Origin: an uncultured Oscillospiraceae bacterium
GTDB taxonomy: Bacteria > Bacillota > Clostridia > Oscillospirales > Ruminococcaceae
Assembly: GCA_949285935.1 (NCBI GenBank)
Contig: CASEAH010000065.1
Location: 1-39,781 of the forward strand
DNA length: 39,781 nucleotides
Direction of reading: 5' to 3'
Below the pieces are notes generated by a model, which saw nothing but the letters and a program-made list of their open reading frames with translations, was not told the DNA's origin and made no database searches. The position numbers and the translations under genes were made by a program. This document shows positions 8,028 to 15,694 of the stretch, one piece after another; positions within the stretch are counted from its first letter, which is position 1, and every line of letters starts with the position of its first letter.

Positions 8028-8846
8028 TTATGTCATGACGATTTCCAGCTCCTGAACCATCTCTGCCGCAGGAGGGATCTCCAGCAGCCGGCAGATGAGC
8101 GGCGCCACATTCAGCTGGGATACCGCCTGCTGGGTGTGATCTCCCGGCTGCACCTCAGGAGCAAAAATGTACAGCGGCAGGGTACGCAGTTCCGGGGAGT
8201 CGCCGCCATGCTGGCCCAAGGAGTTCATGCCATGGTCGGCGGTGACCACCACCCGGTATCCGTCCTCCAGCCAGCCGGGAAGCAGGCGGCCAAGCGCCTC
8301 TCCCGCGCCCAGCGCCGCATCCAGATACTCCCGGCTCTGGCTGCCGTGACGGTGTCCCTCCAGGTCGATGTTCATGGAATGGATCAGAAGAAAATCAGGG
8401 GTGTACTTTTTTCTCAGGAACTCCCCGTCCAGAAACAGATGGCTGTCGGGGTAGGAATCTTCATAGTAAAAAATACCGTGGCAGATGTCCCCCGGGCCAT
8501 CCGGCTGAAACCGGTCCGCCATGGGGTCAAAAGGGGCTTTGGAGTAAAGCTCCGACATCCAGCTGTAGGCTGCCGCCGCGGTCTCCAGGCCCCGGGCCCG
8601 GCAGAGGCGGAAAAGGGTTTCGCACCGGGAACGGCGGACAACGCCGTTGTCGGTGATTCCGTGACGCAGGACGGGCAGCCCTGTCAGCACGGTTTCATAC
8701 ATGGGGCGGGACATGGTGGGCAGCTCTCCCCATACCCTATATTTGGCTCCACGGCCCTGCTGCACCAGATGCTCCAGATAGCCCGCTGCTTGGGTGACGG
8801 TATCCAGACGGCATGCGTCCAGCAGCACAAGAATGGTTTTTCCCAT
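8028..8846 (-). CDS. Alkaline-phosphatase-superfamily phosphodiesterase/phosphatase (type I NPP-like), cytosolic
   Basis: A 272-residue enzyme of the type I phosphodiesterase/nucleotide pyrophosphatase group. All expected two-metal positions can be seen: D10 (LLDACRLD), candidate nucleophile T44 or S46 (LPTMSRP), D161 and H165 (NIDLEGHRHG), D204-H205 (TADHGM) and H213. There is no signal peptide or membrane anchor, so it acts in the cytosol. Members of this superfamily cleave phosphomono- and diesters, including glycerophosphocholine in ENPP6, and phosphonates. Lying inside an ABC importer operon upstream of GDPD and eut genes, it plausibly trims the imported phosphate ester. ATG 8846 has AGGCAGG nine bases upstream; a TTG at 8852 is less likely. 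The exact substrate is unknown. Confidence 0.85.
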   Translation of the reverse strand: MGKTILVLLDACRLDTVTQAAGYLEHLVQQGRGAKYRVWGELPTMSRPMYETVLTGLPVLRHGITDNGVVRRSRCETLFRLCRARGLETAAAAYSWMSELYSKAPFDPMADRFQPDGPGDICHGIFYYEDSYPDSHLFLDGEFLRKKYTPDFLLIHSMNIDLEGHRHGSQSREYLDAALGAGEALGRLLPGWLEDGYRVVVTADHGMNSLGQHGGDSPELRTLPLYIFAPEVQPGDHTQQAVSQLNVAPLICRLLEIPPAAEMVQELEIVMT

Positions 8847-8917
8847 AAGCAATTACCTGCCTGCTCTTCTTTTGTTTGCGGCCCGGCGCCGCGAAAAAGT
8901 CCTTATATGCCAAGAGC

Positions 8918-8998
8918 GGGGTGCACAACAGACCGGTTGCACACCCCACTGTGCCCGGAACGCAGGGAGCCGGGACCCGGCCTGTGGCCGGGTCCCGG
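8918..8998 (-). promoter_or_regulatory. Strong hairpin pair after the solute-binding-protein gene
   Basis: CCGGGACCCGGCC (8970-8982) pairs perfectly with GGCCGGGTCCCGG (8986-8998) around a TGT loop. A second imperfect stem (8918-8929 with 8936-8947, six-base loop) follows on the minus strand. No U-tract is present. Such stems after binding-protein genes commonly stabilise the upstream mRNA and lower downstream gene expression; that role is inferred here. Confidence 0.55.
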
Positions 8999-9039
8999 AT
9001 GGCGGCTCACTGCCTTCCGGACCTGCTTTTGGTATTCAA

Positions 9040-10170
9040 TTAGCTCATCAGGGGGATGATTTCTTCCTGCCATCTCTGGGCGATGGTCTCGCGGATGGCG
9101 TCGTAAGCGGCGGGGTCGGTGATAGGAATCGCGTTGGCGTACTGGTCAGGAGTAAAGGTAGCCGCCTGGATATCCTCAGGGATGACCACGTCGGTACGGG
9201 TGGGGATGGCGCCGGCCTTGGCCAGGTTGGCCTGTCCCTTGTCGCTGAAGATGTACTCACGGGCCAGGGCAGCCGCATGGGGGTGAGGCGCATATTTGTT
9301 GATAACGGAAGCGTAGCCGCTCATAATGGCGCCGTCGGAAGGCACGCAGACGTCAAAGGTATAGTTGGGGGTCTGGTCACGGTAACCGAAAACATTGAAG
9401 CTCCAGGTCACGCCCACTTCCACCTCGCCGGCCTGAATGCGCTGGAGGAGGATGTCGCCGGGATCGATACGGCCGGCCTCGGCCATTTCGGTCCAGAACT
9501 CAAAGGCGGGATCCAGGTTGTCCATGCCGCCGCCAAAAGCATAGGCGGTAGCCAGAACCACGCCCTGGCCGGTAGCACCGGTGACCACGTCGCCGATGGT
9601 CAGCTTGTAATCGCCGTTCTTAACGTCCTCCCAGGACTTGGGGGGATTCTCCACCAGGTCGGTGTTGGTGATGAAGCTGGTGACGCCGGTATAGGCCATC
9701 ATCCACAGGCCGTCGGGATCCTTGGCCCAATCGGGAACGCTGTCCCAATAAGAGGTCTTGTAGGACTGAACGACGCCCATCTCCACGGCTTTGGGACCAA
9801 AAGCGTGGCCCACGTCGCCGATGTCCTTGGTGGGAGAGTTCTTCTCGGTCTCGAACATGTTCAGCTCCTCGGCGGAGGACATGTCGGTGTCATTGTGCTC
9901 GATGCCGTATTCGGCTTCGATGCCGTCCCAGGTCTCCTGCCAGTTGGCCCAGGAGCCGGGCATGCCTACAGATTCCAGTTTTCCTTCGGTTTTTGCGCCC
10001 TCAATGATCTGATCCAGAGTCAGGCTGTTAAGATCCAGCGCCGCTTCGCCGCCGGAGCCGCTTTCACCTTCGGGGGCAGCGGAACTTGCGGGAGCGGAGC
10101 CGCATGCGGACAGAACCAGGGTGAGGCACAGAACAGTTGCGAGAATTCGTAACGCTTTGTTTGCTTTCAT
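9040..10170 (-). CDS. Solute-binding lipoprotein of the ABC importer
   Basis: Extracellular receptor of the importer, 376 residues. The signal peptide ends in a lipobox (LVLSACGS, Cys about 23), followed by a Ser/Gly/Glu linker. The mature part matches the family 1 / Fe-PotD-AfuA-like cluster: two lobes, with conserved-looking DIGDVGHAFGPKAVEMG, YTGVTSFITNTDLV and a C-terminal hinge GYASVINKYAPHP. ATG at 10170 has AGAGGAG eight bases upstream; longer in-frame starts upstream lack this. It is the first gene of the operon, which is usual for a protein needed in excess. The ligand is unknown; a phosphorylated ethanolamine compound is the inference from the downstream genes. Confidence 0.92.
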   Translation of the reverse strand: MKANKALRILATVLCLTLVLSACGSAPASSAAPEGESGSGGEAALDLNSLTLDQIIEGAKTEGKLESVGMPGSWANWQETWDGIEAEYGIEHNDTDMSSAEELNMFETEKNSPTKDIGDVGHAFGPKAVEMGVVQSYKTSYWDSVPDWAKDPDGLWMMAYTGVTSFITNTDLVENPPKSWEDVKNGDYKLTIGDVVTGATGQGVVLATAYAFGGGMDNLDPAFEFWTEMAEAGRIDPGDILLQRIQAGEVEVGVTWSFNVFGYRDQTPNYTFDVCVPSDGAIMSGYASVINKYAPHPHAAALAREYIFSDKGQANLAKAGAIPTRTDVVIPEDIQAATFTPDQYANAIPITDPAAYDAIRETIAQRWQEEIIPLMS

Positions 10171-10436
10171 TTCTGATTCTCCTCTTTCCTTTTGGATTGG
10201 CATCCCCCGTCACAGGTCCTGTAAGGCCTGTCCCGGGGCAGCCTTTTTTCAGCGCCATCAAAGGCCGGAGCCCTATCGGCGCAGGAAAACATAATTTCTT
10301 TCATAGATACAGCGAAGCCACCGGAGGCGTGTGCTTCCAACCGTGGCTTCGGACAACAGTCTTTCTCTTCTTCACAACCCATCCGATGACGTTTCATGCA
10401 GGATCCATATTTTTTTGTTTCACCACTTACATTATC
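10171..10436 (-). promoter_or_regulatory. Long structured 5' leader of the importer-eut operon
   Basis: About 260 nt separate the predicted promoter from the first start codon, with no credible ORF. On the minus strand three hairpins can be drawn: CGAAGCCAC/GTGGCTTCG, then GCGCC/GGCGC enclosing AGGGC-TCCG-GCCTT, then CCCCG/CGGGG enclosing ACAGG/CCTGT close to the ribosome binding site. No B12 box (GCCACTG) or other riboswitch consensus that I know is present. A cis-regulatory role is inferred from length and structure. Confidence 0.4.
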
Positions 10437-10465
10437 AGAATATCACAAAAAAGCCTTTGTGTAAA
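10437..10465 (-). promoter_or_regulatory. Sigma-A promoter of the importer-GDPD-eut operon
   Basis: TTTACA (10460-10465), a 17-nt spacer, then TATTCT (10437-10442) on the minus strand. It lies just after the stop of the mgtC-like gene, with no obvious terminator in between, so read-through from mgtC cannot be excluded. Confidence 0.6.
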
Positions 10466-10507
10466 TAAAGTCTTTATAAAGTTCTGCCAAGTTTTTGTAA
10501 AGAATCG

Positions 10508-11203
10508 TCAGATCCCTTCCACAAACTTGACTCCCTGGATCCCGCTGATCAGCACCAGCAGATCGGCATGGTCCCGCTTCTGATCCAGCCTCAGGGTCAT
10601 GACCGTTGCCACAGCGGCGTCGCTCCCGGCGTTGGGCTTGGTGATCTCAATGGCCACCACCCGGATGCCGTGCACCCGGATCTTGTCCATGAAGGCGCTG
10701 ATATCCGCCGTTTCCTTGAACTCCACATACAGGTCCATGACCTTGCTCCGGGAAAGGATATAGTTATCCAGGCGATGCAGAGCGGAGCTGACCAGCCAGA
10801 TAAAGAAACAGGCGATAATGGCCGCCTCATAAAATCCCACACCAATGGCCAGTCCCATGCAGGCAGAAGCCCAAAGCCCTGCGGCAGTGGTAAGGCCCTT
10901 GACCTGCTGCCGGCCGGTGACGATGATGGTGCCTGCCCCCAGGAAACCGATACCGCTGATGACCTGGGCTCCCAGCCGGGCGGGATCGCCCCCTCCATAA
11001 CACTGGATCAGGTATTCATTGGTCATCATGGCCAGGGCTGATCCCAGACACACCAGAATATGGGTACGGAAGCCTGCGGGGCGGCCTTTTTTCCCCCGCT
11101 CCATGCCGATAATGCCGCCGCACAGCACGGCAAGGCAAAGGCGGGCAATAATGGAGACGGAGTTTAGCTCCTCCATCATCCTGATAAAATCCTGAAACTG
11201 CAA
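10508..11203 (-). CDS. MgtC/SapB-family membrane protein
   Basis: Four to five hydrophobic segments occupy residues 17-125 with the family signatures GGIIGMERGKKGRPAGFRTHILVC and GAQVISGIGFLGAGTI; a soluble ACT-like C-terminal domain (about 150-231) follows, as in larger MgtC proteins. Family members are linked to Mg2+ homeostasis and inhibition of ATP synthase in pathogens; the role in gut Clostridia is not established. The longest frame starts at TTG 11203; an ATG at 11179 (nine codons in) is an equally reasonable start, and neither has a strong ribosome binding site. It has its own promoter with a palindrome. Confidence 0.9.
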   Translation of the reverse strand: MQFQDFIRMMEELNSVSIIARLCLAVLCGGIIGMERGKKGRPAGFRTHILVCLGSALAMMTNEYLIQCYGGGDPARLGAQVISGIGFLGAGTIIVTGRQQVKGLTTAAGLWASACMGLAIGVGFYEAAIIACFFIWLVSSALHRLDNYILSRSKVMDLYVEFKETADISAFMDKIRVHGIRVVAIEITKPNAGSDAAVATVMTLRLDQKRDHADLLVLISGIQGVKFVEGI

Positions 11204-11274
11204 ATCATCATCCCGTTCCTGTTAAAAGAAAAAACCGGTTGTCGCTGTGACTCTTAAGCCGATATTCGATTAAT

Positions 11275-11304
11275 ATTAAAGCACAATTTACAATGTAAAG
11301 TCAA
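11275..11304 (-). promoter_or_regulatory. Promoter of the mgtC-like gene with overlapping palindrome
   Basis: TTGACT (11299-11304) and TTTAAT (11275-11280), spacer 18 nt. A perfect palindrome TTTACA-N-TGTAAA (11287-11299) fills the spacer next to the -35 box, a typical repressor position. Confidence 0.6.
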
Positions 11305-11790
11305 TAAAAATTTTATTATAAATGCACAGTTTTGTTGGGGAATTTTGCCGTAAAAACCTTTAAAAAACACGAAGAAATCGTAATTTTTTCAGTCCATTCC
11401 CACCATTTTTTTAAAGCTCTGGATGGAGCATCCGTTTTCCGGGCCTGTGGGAGCTTCCATTTTGCCGGGAGCGGCTTGCATCACCGTTTGGGAAAAGGAG
11501 AAGCCTCGGCGCGATGTGGATGGCAAAGCCTGTTTGTGCCCCAATATGGCTGTCTTCGTCAGGATATCCGGCAGCCAGCGTCCATCCCATATTCTTCCCG
11601 TTTGCGGAAAGACTGCCGGACTCAGGCTGCGCCAGCCCTTGGTTTTTCCGGCACTACGGAAACCTTTTGATGTGTCTCGATCCCTTTCCCATTTTTCTGC
11701 TCCCAGGGTTCGGCAGATTTCTGAAATATCCCCACCTGCTTTGTTTTTGAAGCGAGCAGGCATTTTGATGTACTGCTACCCCTTTTCCGC
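11305..11790. other. Gene-free stretch between the mgtC promoter and the DUF4349 terminator
   Basis: Begins AT-rich and then becomes mixed-composition sequence. Short open frames on both strands lack ribosome binding sites and recognisable domains. Nothing further is seen. Confidence 0.6.
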
Positions 11791-11823
11791 AAAAAGCGCC
11801 CCGGCAGGCTGCCGGGGCGCTTT
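11791..11823 (-). terminator. Rho-independent terminator of the DUF4349 gene
   Basis: On the minus strand AGCGCCCCGGCAG pairs with its complement CTGCCGGGGCGCT around CC, followed by TTTTT. Confidence 0.9.
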
Positions 11824-11833
11824 GGTTCAGCTG

Positions 11834-12895
11834 TTATTTTTCTTCTTTTTTCTCTTCCGTCGGGGGTTGAGGGCTCTGCGGGGCGGGATATTTCTGAAAT
11901 CCTCCCTGCATCGGCGGGACATAGGGCGGCCGGGGAGGTTGAGGCGGCCTCCGGGAAGCAATTTTCTTGCTGATGCGCACAACGATCCAGGCGATCAGTC
12001 CGATGAGGGCCGCAAAGATCAGCATCACCGGAAGGTCCTCGATGACGAAGAAGAGGATCCCCTGCAAAGCGCCGGAAATATTCTCCAAAGAGCGGGCTCC
12101 GGAGGCCTGCAGCTTATCCCAGAAGGTCTTGGGCTGGTTTTTCAGCAGGTTGTACTCCACCACTTCCCGCAGATTGAGATTCAGGTAGGAGTAGGTGACC
12201 TGGCTGTCCATCCGCTTGAGAGAAGCGGTAAGGGATTCGATCTGGTACCGCACATCAGACAGAGCCTGCTCCAGGGTGATAACATCCTCCAGCTTTTCTG
12301 CTTTGGAAAGGATATCCAGCAGCCGCTCTTCCTGAAGCTTCAGGGTATCCAGCCGGGCCTGGGCATCGTAATAGCTGTCGGTAATGTCATCCATGCTCTC
12401 ATTTTTGGAAACAACATTGCACAAACCGCCTACCGATTCCGTCACCGCGTCCAGCTGATCTGCCGGAATCCGGGCCGAGATGCTGGCGTTTCTTTCGTAG
12501 TACTCTCCCTGGTTATAGAAGCTTCGGCCGCCTACCTCCTGATTCTGGATATAGCCGCCCGCTTCTTCTACGATCCGGACAATATCCTCAAGGGCCTGGT
12601 CAAACTCCATGGTCTCCATTTCCAGGGTGCAGTACTTGACGATTTTTCGCTCCTCCTGAGGAACTGCCGCACCTCCGGTATCCGGCTGGACCTTTTCCGT
12701 TTCCACCGCATCTGTGGCTGAGGGGGCCTCCTGCGGCGCAGCCATATCAAAGGCCATCATGTTCCTGCCGCCGCCCATCTCCTCCATGACGGCAGCGGAA
12801 CTGGATGCCCCGCCGCTGCTGGCTCCACAGGCGGTAAAGATCATTGCCATTGCTGCCAGTACCGATAATCCGGCCATCCACGTTCTTTTGTTCAT
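11834..12895 (-). CDS. DUF4349 domain lipoprotein/membrane protein
   Basis: 353 residues. An N-terminal signal segment ends in a plausible lipobox (IFTACGAS), followed by a Ser/Ala/Met-rich linker. The DUF4349 core (about 85-290) contains KIVKYCTLEMET, YIQNQEVGG, ISARIPADQLD and a long coiled-coil (LKLQEERLLDILSKAEKLEDVITLEQALSDVRYQIESLTA); a membrane segment (about 292-312) and a Pro-rich cytosolic tail follow. The family is of unknown function. The ATG at 12895 has AAGGAGG eight bases upstream, which decides it over longer in-frame starts. It is monocistronic, with its own promoter and terminator. Confidence 0.9.
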   Translation of the reverse strand: MNKRTWMAGLSVLAAMAMIFTACGASSGGASSSAAVMEEMGGGRNMMAFDMAAPQEAPSATDAVETEKVQPDTGGAAVPQEERKIVKYCTLEMETMEFDQALEDIVRIVEEAGGYIQNQEVGGRSFYNQGEYYERNASISARIPADQLDAVTESVGGLCNVVSKNESMDDITDSYYDAQARLDTLKLQEERLLDILSKAEKLEDVITLEQALSDVRYQIESLTASLKRMDSQVTYSYLNLNLREVVEYNLLKNQPKTFWDKLQASGARSLENISGALQGILFFVIEDLPVMLIFAALIGLIAWIVVRISKKIASRRPPQPPRPPYVPPMQGGFQKYPAPQSPQPPTEEKKEEK

Positions 12896-12968
12896 AGAAA
12901 GGACCTCCTTATTTTCAGGCCAGTCAACGTCCTTGCGGATCTGCTTTCTTCGTCTATTGGGTGGCTCT

Positions 12969-12997
12969 ATTTTACCCTTTTGATGCGCAAAAGGCAA
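12969..12997 (-). promoter_or_regulatory. Promoter of the DUF4349 gene
   Basis: TTGCCT (12992-12997), 17 nt, TAAAAT (12969-12974) on the minus strand. Confidence 0.55.
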
Positions 12998-13467
12998 ATT
13001 TTCCGTTCTGCCCAAACCCAATCCTTTGTTTTTGGCGTTTTTTCCACCTGCCGCCAGCTGTTTGTCCCTGTCACAATCCCCGTTCTGCTGTGGGGGCGGC
13101 GTTGCCTGTCCAGACCTTTTGTTTCATCTTCTGCCAGACACAGGATGCTGCCGCCAACGACCGGCAGGTATTTTCTTTTTATTTTCACATTCAGGACGCC
13201 TTGCTTCCCTTCCGCGGCTGCTTTTTTGTTTTTGCCTGCGTCCTGAGCATATGGGCAATCTTCCGGAACGCTCAGATCTTGCTGCGGGATCCTCTTTCCG
13301 CCGCCTGCAAACAGGACCGATGGGTCTTCGGTGTTTCTGCTTTTATGGATGCTGCTGCCTTTTTTCATTGGCTGCAAGGGACTTATGCTGCGCCTCTCTG
13401 AAATCTACCCAGCATTGGTCTGCCGTACCCAAATCCTTTTATCCCACACGCCGCCCATTTTCCGCAG
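12998..13467. other. Gene-free stretch
   Basis: Between the DUF4349 promoter and the next terminator. Open frames of up to 204 codons exist but have no ribosome binding sites, no conserved domains and Phe/Cys/Arg-rich shadow-like compositions. I see nothing functional. Confidence 0.55.
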
Positions 13468-13468
13468 C

Positions 13469-13497
13469 AAAAAGGCGCGCCTTTTGTCCGGCGCGCC
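13469..13497 (-). terminator. Terminator of the DUF2975-regulator-DUF4173 operon
   Basis: Minus-strand GGCGCGCC (13490-13497) pairs with GGCGCGCC (13474-13481) and is followed by TTTTT; it starts 11 nt after the stop codon of the DUF4173-like gene. Confidence 0.85.
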
Positions 13498-13507
13498 CAA
13501 AGGATTT

Positions 13508-15430
13508 CTATTGCCATTTCCAACGGCGGACCTCCCGCCCGTTCTCCATTTCGGTACGCAGCAGGCTGTTTTCCACCCTTGCCGCTTCCCGTGCCCGCAG
13601 CTTTTGCAGGCTGCCGCCGAGCCAGAAGCCATCGGAATAAAATACGGCTCCATCTGGTGTGCTGTCCATCCAGGCCCAGGCCAGAAGTTCCTCCGCCTGT
13701 GCTTTTACCCTGGGGTCGCCGCTGTCATACAGGTCCCGGGCATAGGGAGCCGCCGCTACCGCCACGCTTCGCAGGGCCACTGTGTCCAGCTGTTCGTCCA
13801 GTCCGGCCCGGTACCTTCCGATATTGTGGCGGGCGATGATCCCTCCCACATCGCACCAGCATAAAGCCAGAAAGAGTGCGCAGAAGGTAATGGCCAGCCA
13901 CCGCGGCGTGCAGATGGGCCTGATCCGGGACAGGATCAGAATGGTGAAAACGGCAAAAAGCAGCACCATAAACCAGCTGGTATAGACCCGCAGCAGCGTC
14001 AGCCCGTAAAATCGGATGTAGAGTCCCATCTTACTCAGGGCAGTGACGATCAGCAGCAGCGTCTGGGCACAGAGGAGAAGATCCAGCACGGTAAGGGCAC
14101 GGGAAGGCTTCTTTTCCGGGAACCGGGTATAGAGCCGGCCGGCTCCCAGCAGCAGCAGATTTACCACTGCCACCCGGCACAGTTCAAAGAAGCCGTCCCG
14201 GGCATATTGGGAATAGCTCATGCTTTCTGGAGCCTCTCCGGCCAGAACCCCCAACAGGGTGGAGATCTGGGCGGCAAAAAACACCAGATACAGCAGGCAG
14301 AAAAGGCTCAGAGCCGTAACCGGCACCGAAACCGGCAGTCTCCGGCGCCGGTCTGCCCGCCGGGCTGCCTCATCCGCATGGAAGCAGTTTCCGCCCCGAC
14401 GTTCCGCGGCCCCAAAGAACAGGCCGAAGAACCAGCATCCCACCGGCACCGCCAGGATCATCCGGGCAGCCAGGGTGCCCAGATCCAGGTCCACACCCCG
14501 GAAAAGGTCTTCCACCATGCGGGCAAAGGTCTCGTCGGCAGCAGTCAGCTGCAGGGCCGCGTAAAACAGAACAGGCAGGCAAAGCAGCGCTGTGACGGCC
14601 ACCGGCAGGAACGCACGGACATTTTTTCCCCGGCGGATCCCCTGGTTTACCGCGCCGAACCCCAGGCCCAGGTTCCCAAAGGGCAGAATGATGAAATGAT
14701 TCCACAGGTCGGTGACAAGAAAACGTCCCAGCCGTTCCTCCAGGCGGCTCTCAAAAAGAACCGACGTCCAGTACACCACACAGAGCATCAGGAAAAGCAG
14801 ATTGAAAAGGGAAAGCGCCGGGTGGTTGGTCAGGATTCCAAAGGGCAGCGCCGCCGCCAGGGTCACTCCCAGCCAGGGCCAGCTTTTCCGGGGAATGTTT
14901 CCTCCCGATCTTGCCTTCCACGCCAGAGCCAGCCCGCAGAAGCAGCCGGTAAACAGGAGTACTCCCAGCCCCAGGTCAAAGATCCGAACCATCCGCAGAA
15001 AGAGGTACCCCGCCCCATAGCAAAGGAGCGCCAGAACCGCATCCTGCGGCCGGTATTTTACCGGGGGGACATTTTTAGGAGGGACATTGCCGGCTGCGGG
15101 CAGTGTCTTTTTCTCATCTTCCGGCGTAACGTTGCTGCCCGGAAAGAGCGGGGCCCCGCCCCCTGCAGGCTGCTCTCCGTCATGTCCGGCGGGGGCAGAA
15201 TCCGCCCGGGGCGGCTGCTGTTGATTTGCGGCCCCTCCGGACCCATCTGGAGAGGGGCCAAGACGGACATTTCCAGACTGTACCGTCACTTTTTCTTCCT
15301 CCAAAGCAGGCGGCTGACCTAAACGCTCTGCCGCCGGAGGAAAGCTTTTTTCTGCCGCACAAGGGTTTTGGGGCGCACTGAAACAGGCGGGCGTCCGGGA
15401 AGCGTCCGCAGAAAAGCAGATGGAATTCAT
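13508..15430 (-). CDS. DUF4173/DUF4153-like polytopic membrane protein
   Basis: 640 residues. Residues 1-125 are a hydrophilic, Pro/Ala/Gly-rich low-complexity region; then about ten to twelve hydrophobic segments; the C-terminal 100 residues are soluble (HNIGRYRAGLDEQLDTVAL...). The conserved-looking core includes RMVEDLFRGVDLDLGT and the segment SYSQYARDGFFELCRVAVVNL, which matches the DUF4173/DUF4153 family of unknown function. ATG at 15430 has CGAGGT upstream. It is the last gene of a three-gene operon after a DUF2975 protein and a Cro-type regulator, 20 nt after the latter. Confidence 0.85.
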   Translation of the reverse strand: MNSICFSADASRTPACFSAPQNPCAAEKSFPPAAERLGQPPALEEEKVTVQSGNVRLGPSPDGSGGAANQQQPPRADSAPAGHDGEQPAGGGAPLFPGSNVTPEDEKKTLPAAGNVPPKNVPPVKYRPQDAVLALLCYGAGYLFLRMVRIFDLGLGVLLFTGCFCGLALAWKARSGGNIPRKSWPWLGVTLAAALPFGILTNHPALSLFNLLFLMLCVVYWTSVLFESRLEERLGRFLVTDLWNHFIILPFGNLGLGFGAVNQGIRRGKNVRAFLPVAVTALLCLPVLFYAALQLTAADETFARMVEDLFRGVDLDLGTLAARMILAVPVGCWFFGLFFGAAERRGGNCFHADEAARRADRRRRLPVSVPVTALSLFCLLYLVFFAAQISTLLGVLAGEAPESMSYSQYARDGFFELCRVAVVNLLLLGAGRLYTRFPEKKPSRALTVLDLLLCAQTLLLIVTALSKMGLYIRFYGLTLLRVYTSWFMVLLFAVFTILILSRIRPICTPRWLAITFCALFLALCWCDVGGIIARHNIGRYRAGLDEQLDTVALRSVAVAAAPYARDLYDSGDPRVKAQAEELLAWAWMDSTPDGAVFYSDGFWLGGSLQKLRAREAARVENSLLRTEMENGREVRRWKWQ

Positions 15431-15450
15431 TTGAATAACCTCGTTACCTT

Positions 15451-15678
15451 TCAGAGTTTGGCGTCCGGCTTTTCCTCTTCCCAATATTCCAGAAGGTCGC
15501 CGGGCTGGCAGTCCAGGGCCCTGCAAAGCGCCTCCAGAGTGGAAAAGCGCACAGCCTTGGCCTTGCCGTTTTTGAGGATGGACAAATTGGCGGGAGTGAT
15601 GCCGATCTGTTCCGCCAGTTCTCCCGAGGAGACCTTTCTTTTTGCCATCATCACATCCAGATTGACTACGATGGGCAC
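15451..15678 (-). CDS. Small Cro/C1-type HTH regulator (YozG-like)
   Basis: 75 residues that are almost entirely one helix-turn-helix domain: ELAEQIGITPANLSILKNGKAKAVRFSTLEALCRALDCQPGDLLEY. Proteins of this kind (HTH_26) are usually encoded next to DUF2975 membrane proteins, as here (upstream neighbour 16 nt away). It probably regulates its own operon; a pair of 13-nt direct repeats overlaps the operon promoter. Confidence 0.92.
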   Translation of the reverse strand: MPIVVNLDVMMAKRKVSSGELAEQIGITPANLSILKNGKAKAVRFSTLEALCRALDCQPGDLLEYWEEEKPDAKL

Positions 15679-15694
15679 AACAGAGGCCTCCTTC

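Noticed and set aside
10171-10436. Cobalamin riboswitch controlling the eut operon
   Set aside because: The conserved GCCACTG B12 box and the other consensus blocks are not found in the leader.
11389-11763. Minus-strand frame of 124 codons in the mgtC-DUF4349 gap
   Set aside because: No ribosome binding site, no domain and unrelated composition; overlaps another plus frame equally open.
12967-13401. Overlapping frames on both strands in the DUF4349-DUF4173 gap
   Set aside because: No start signals and cysteine/phenylalanine-rich random-like sequence.
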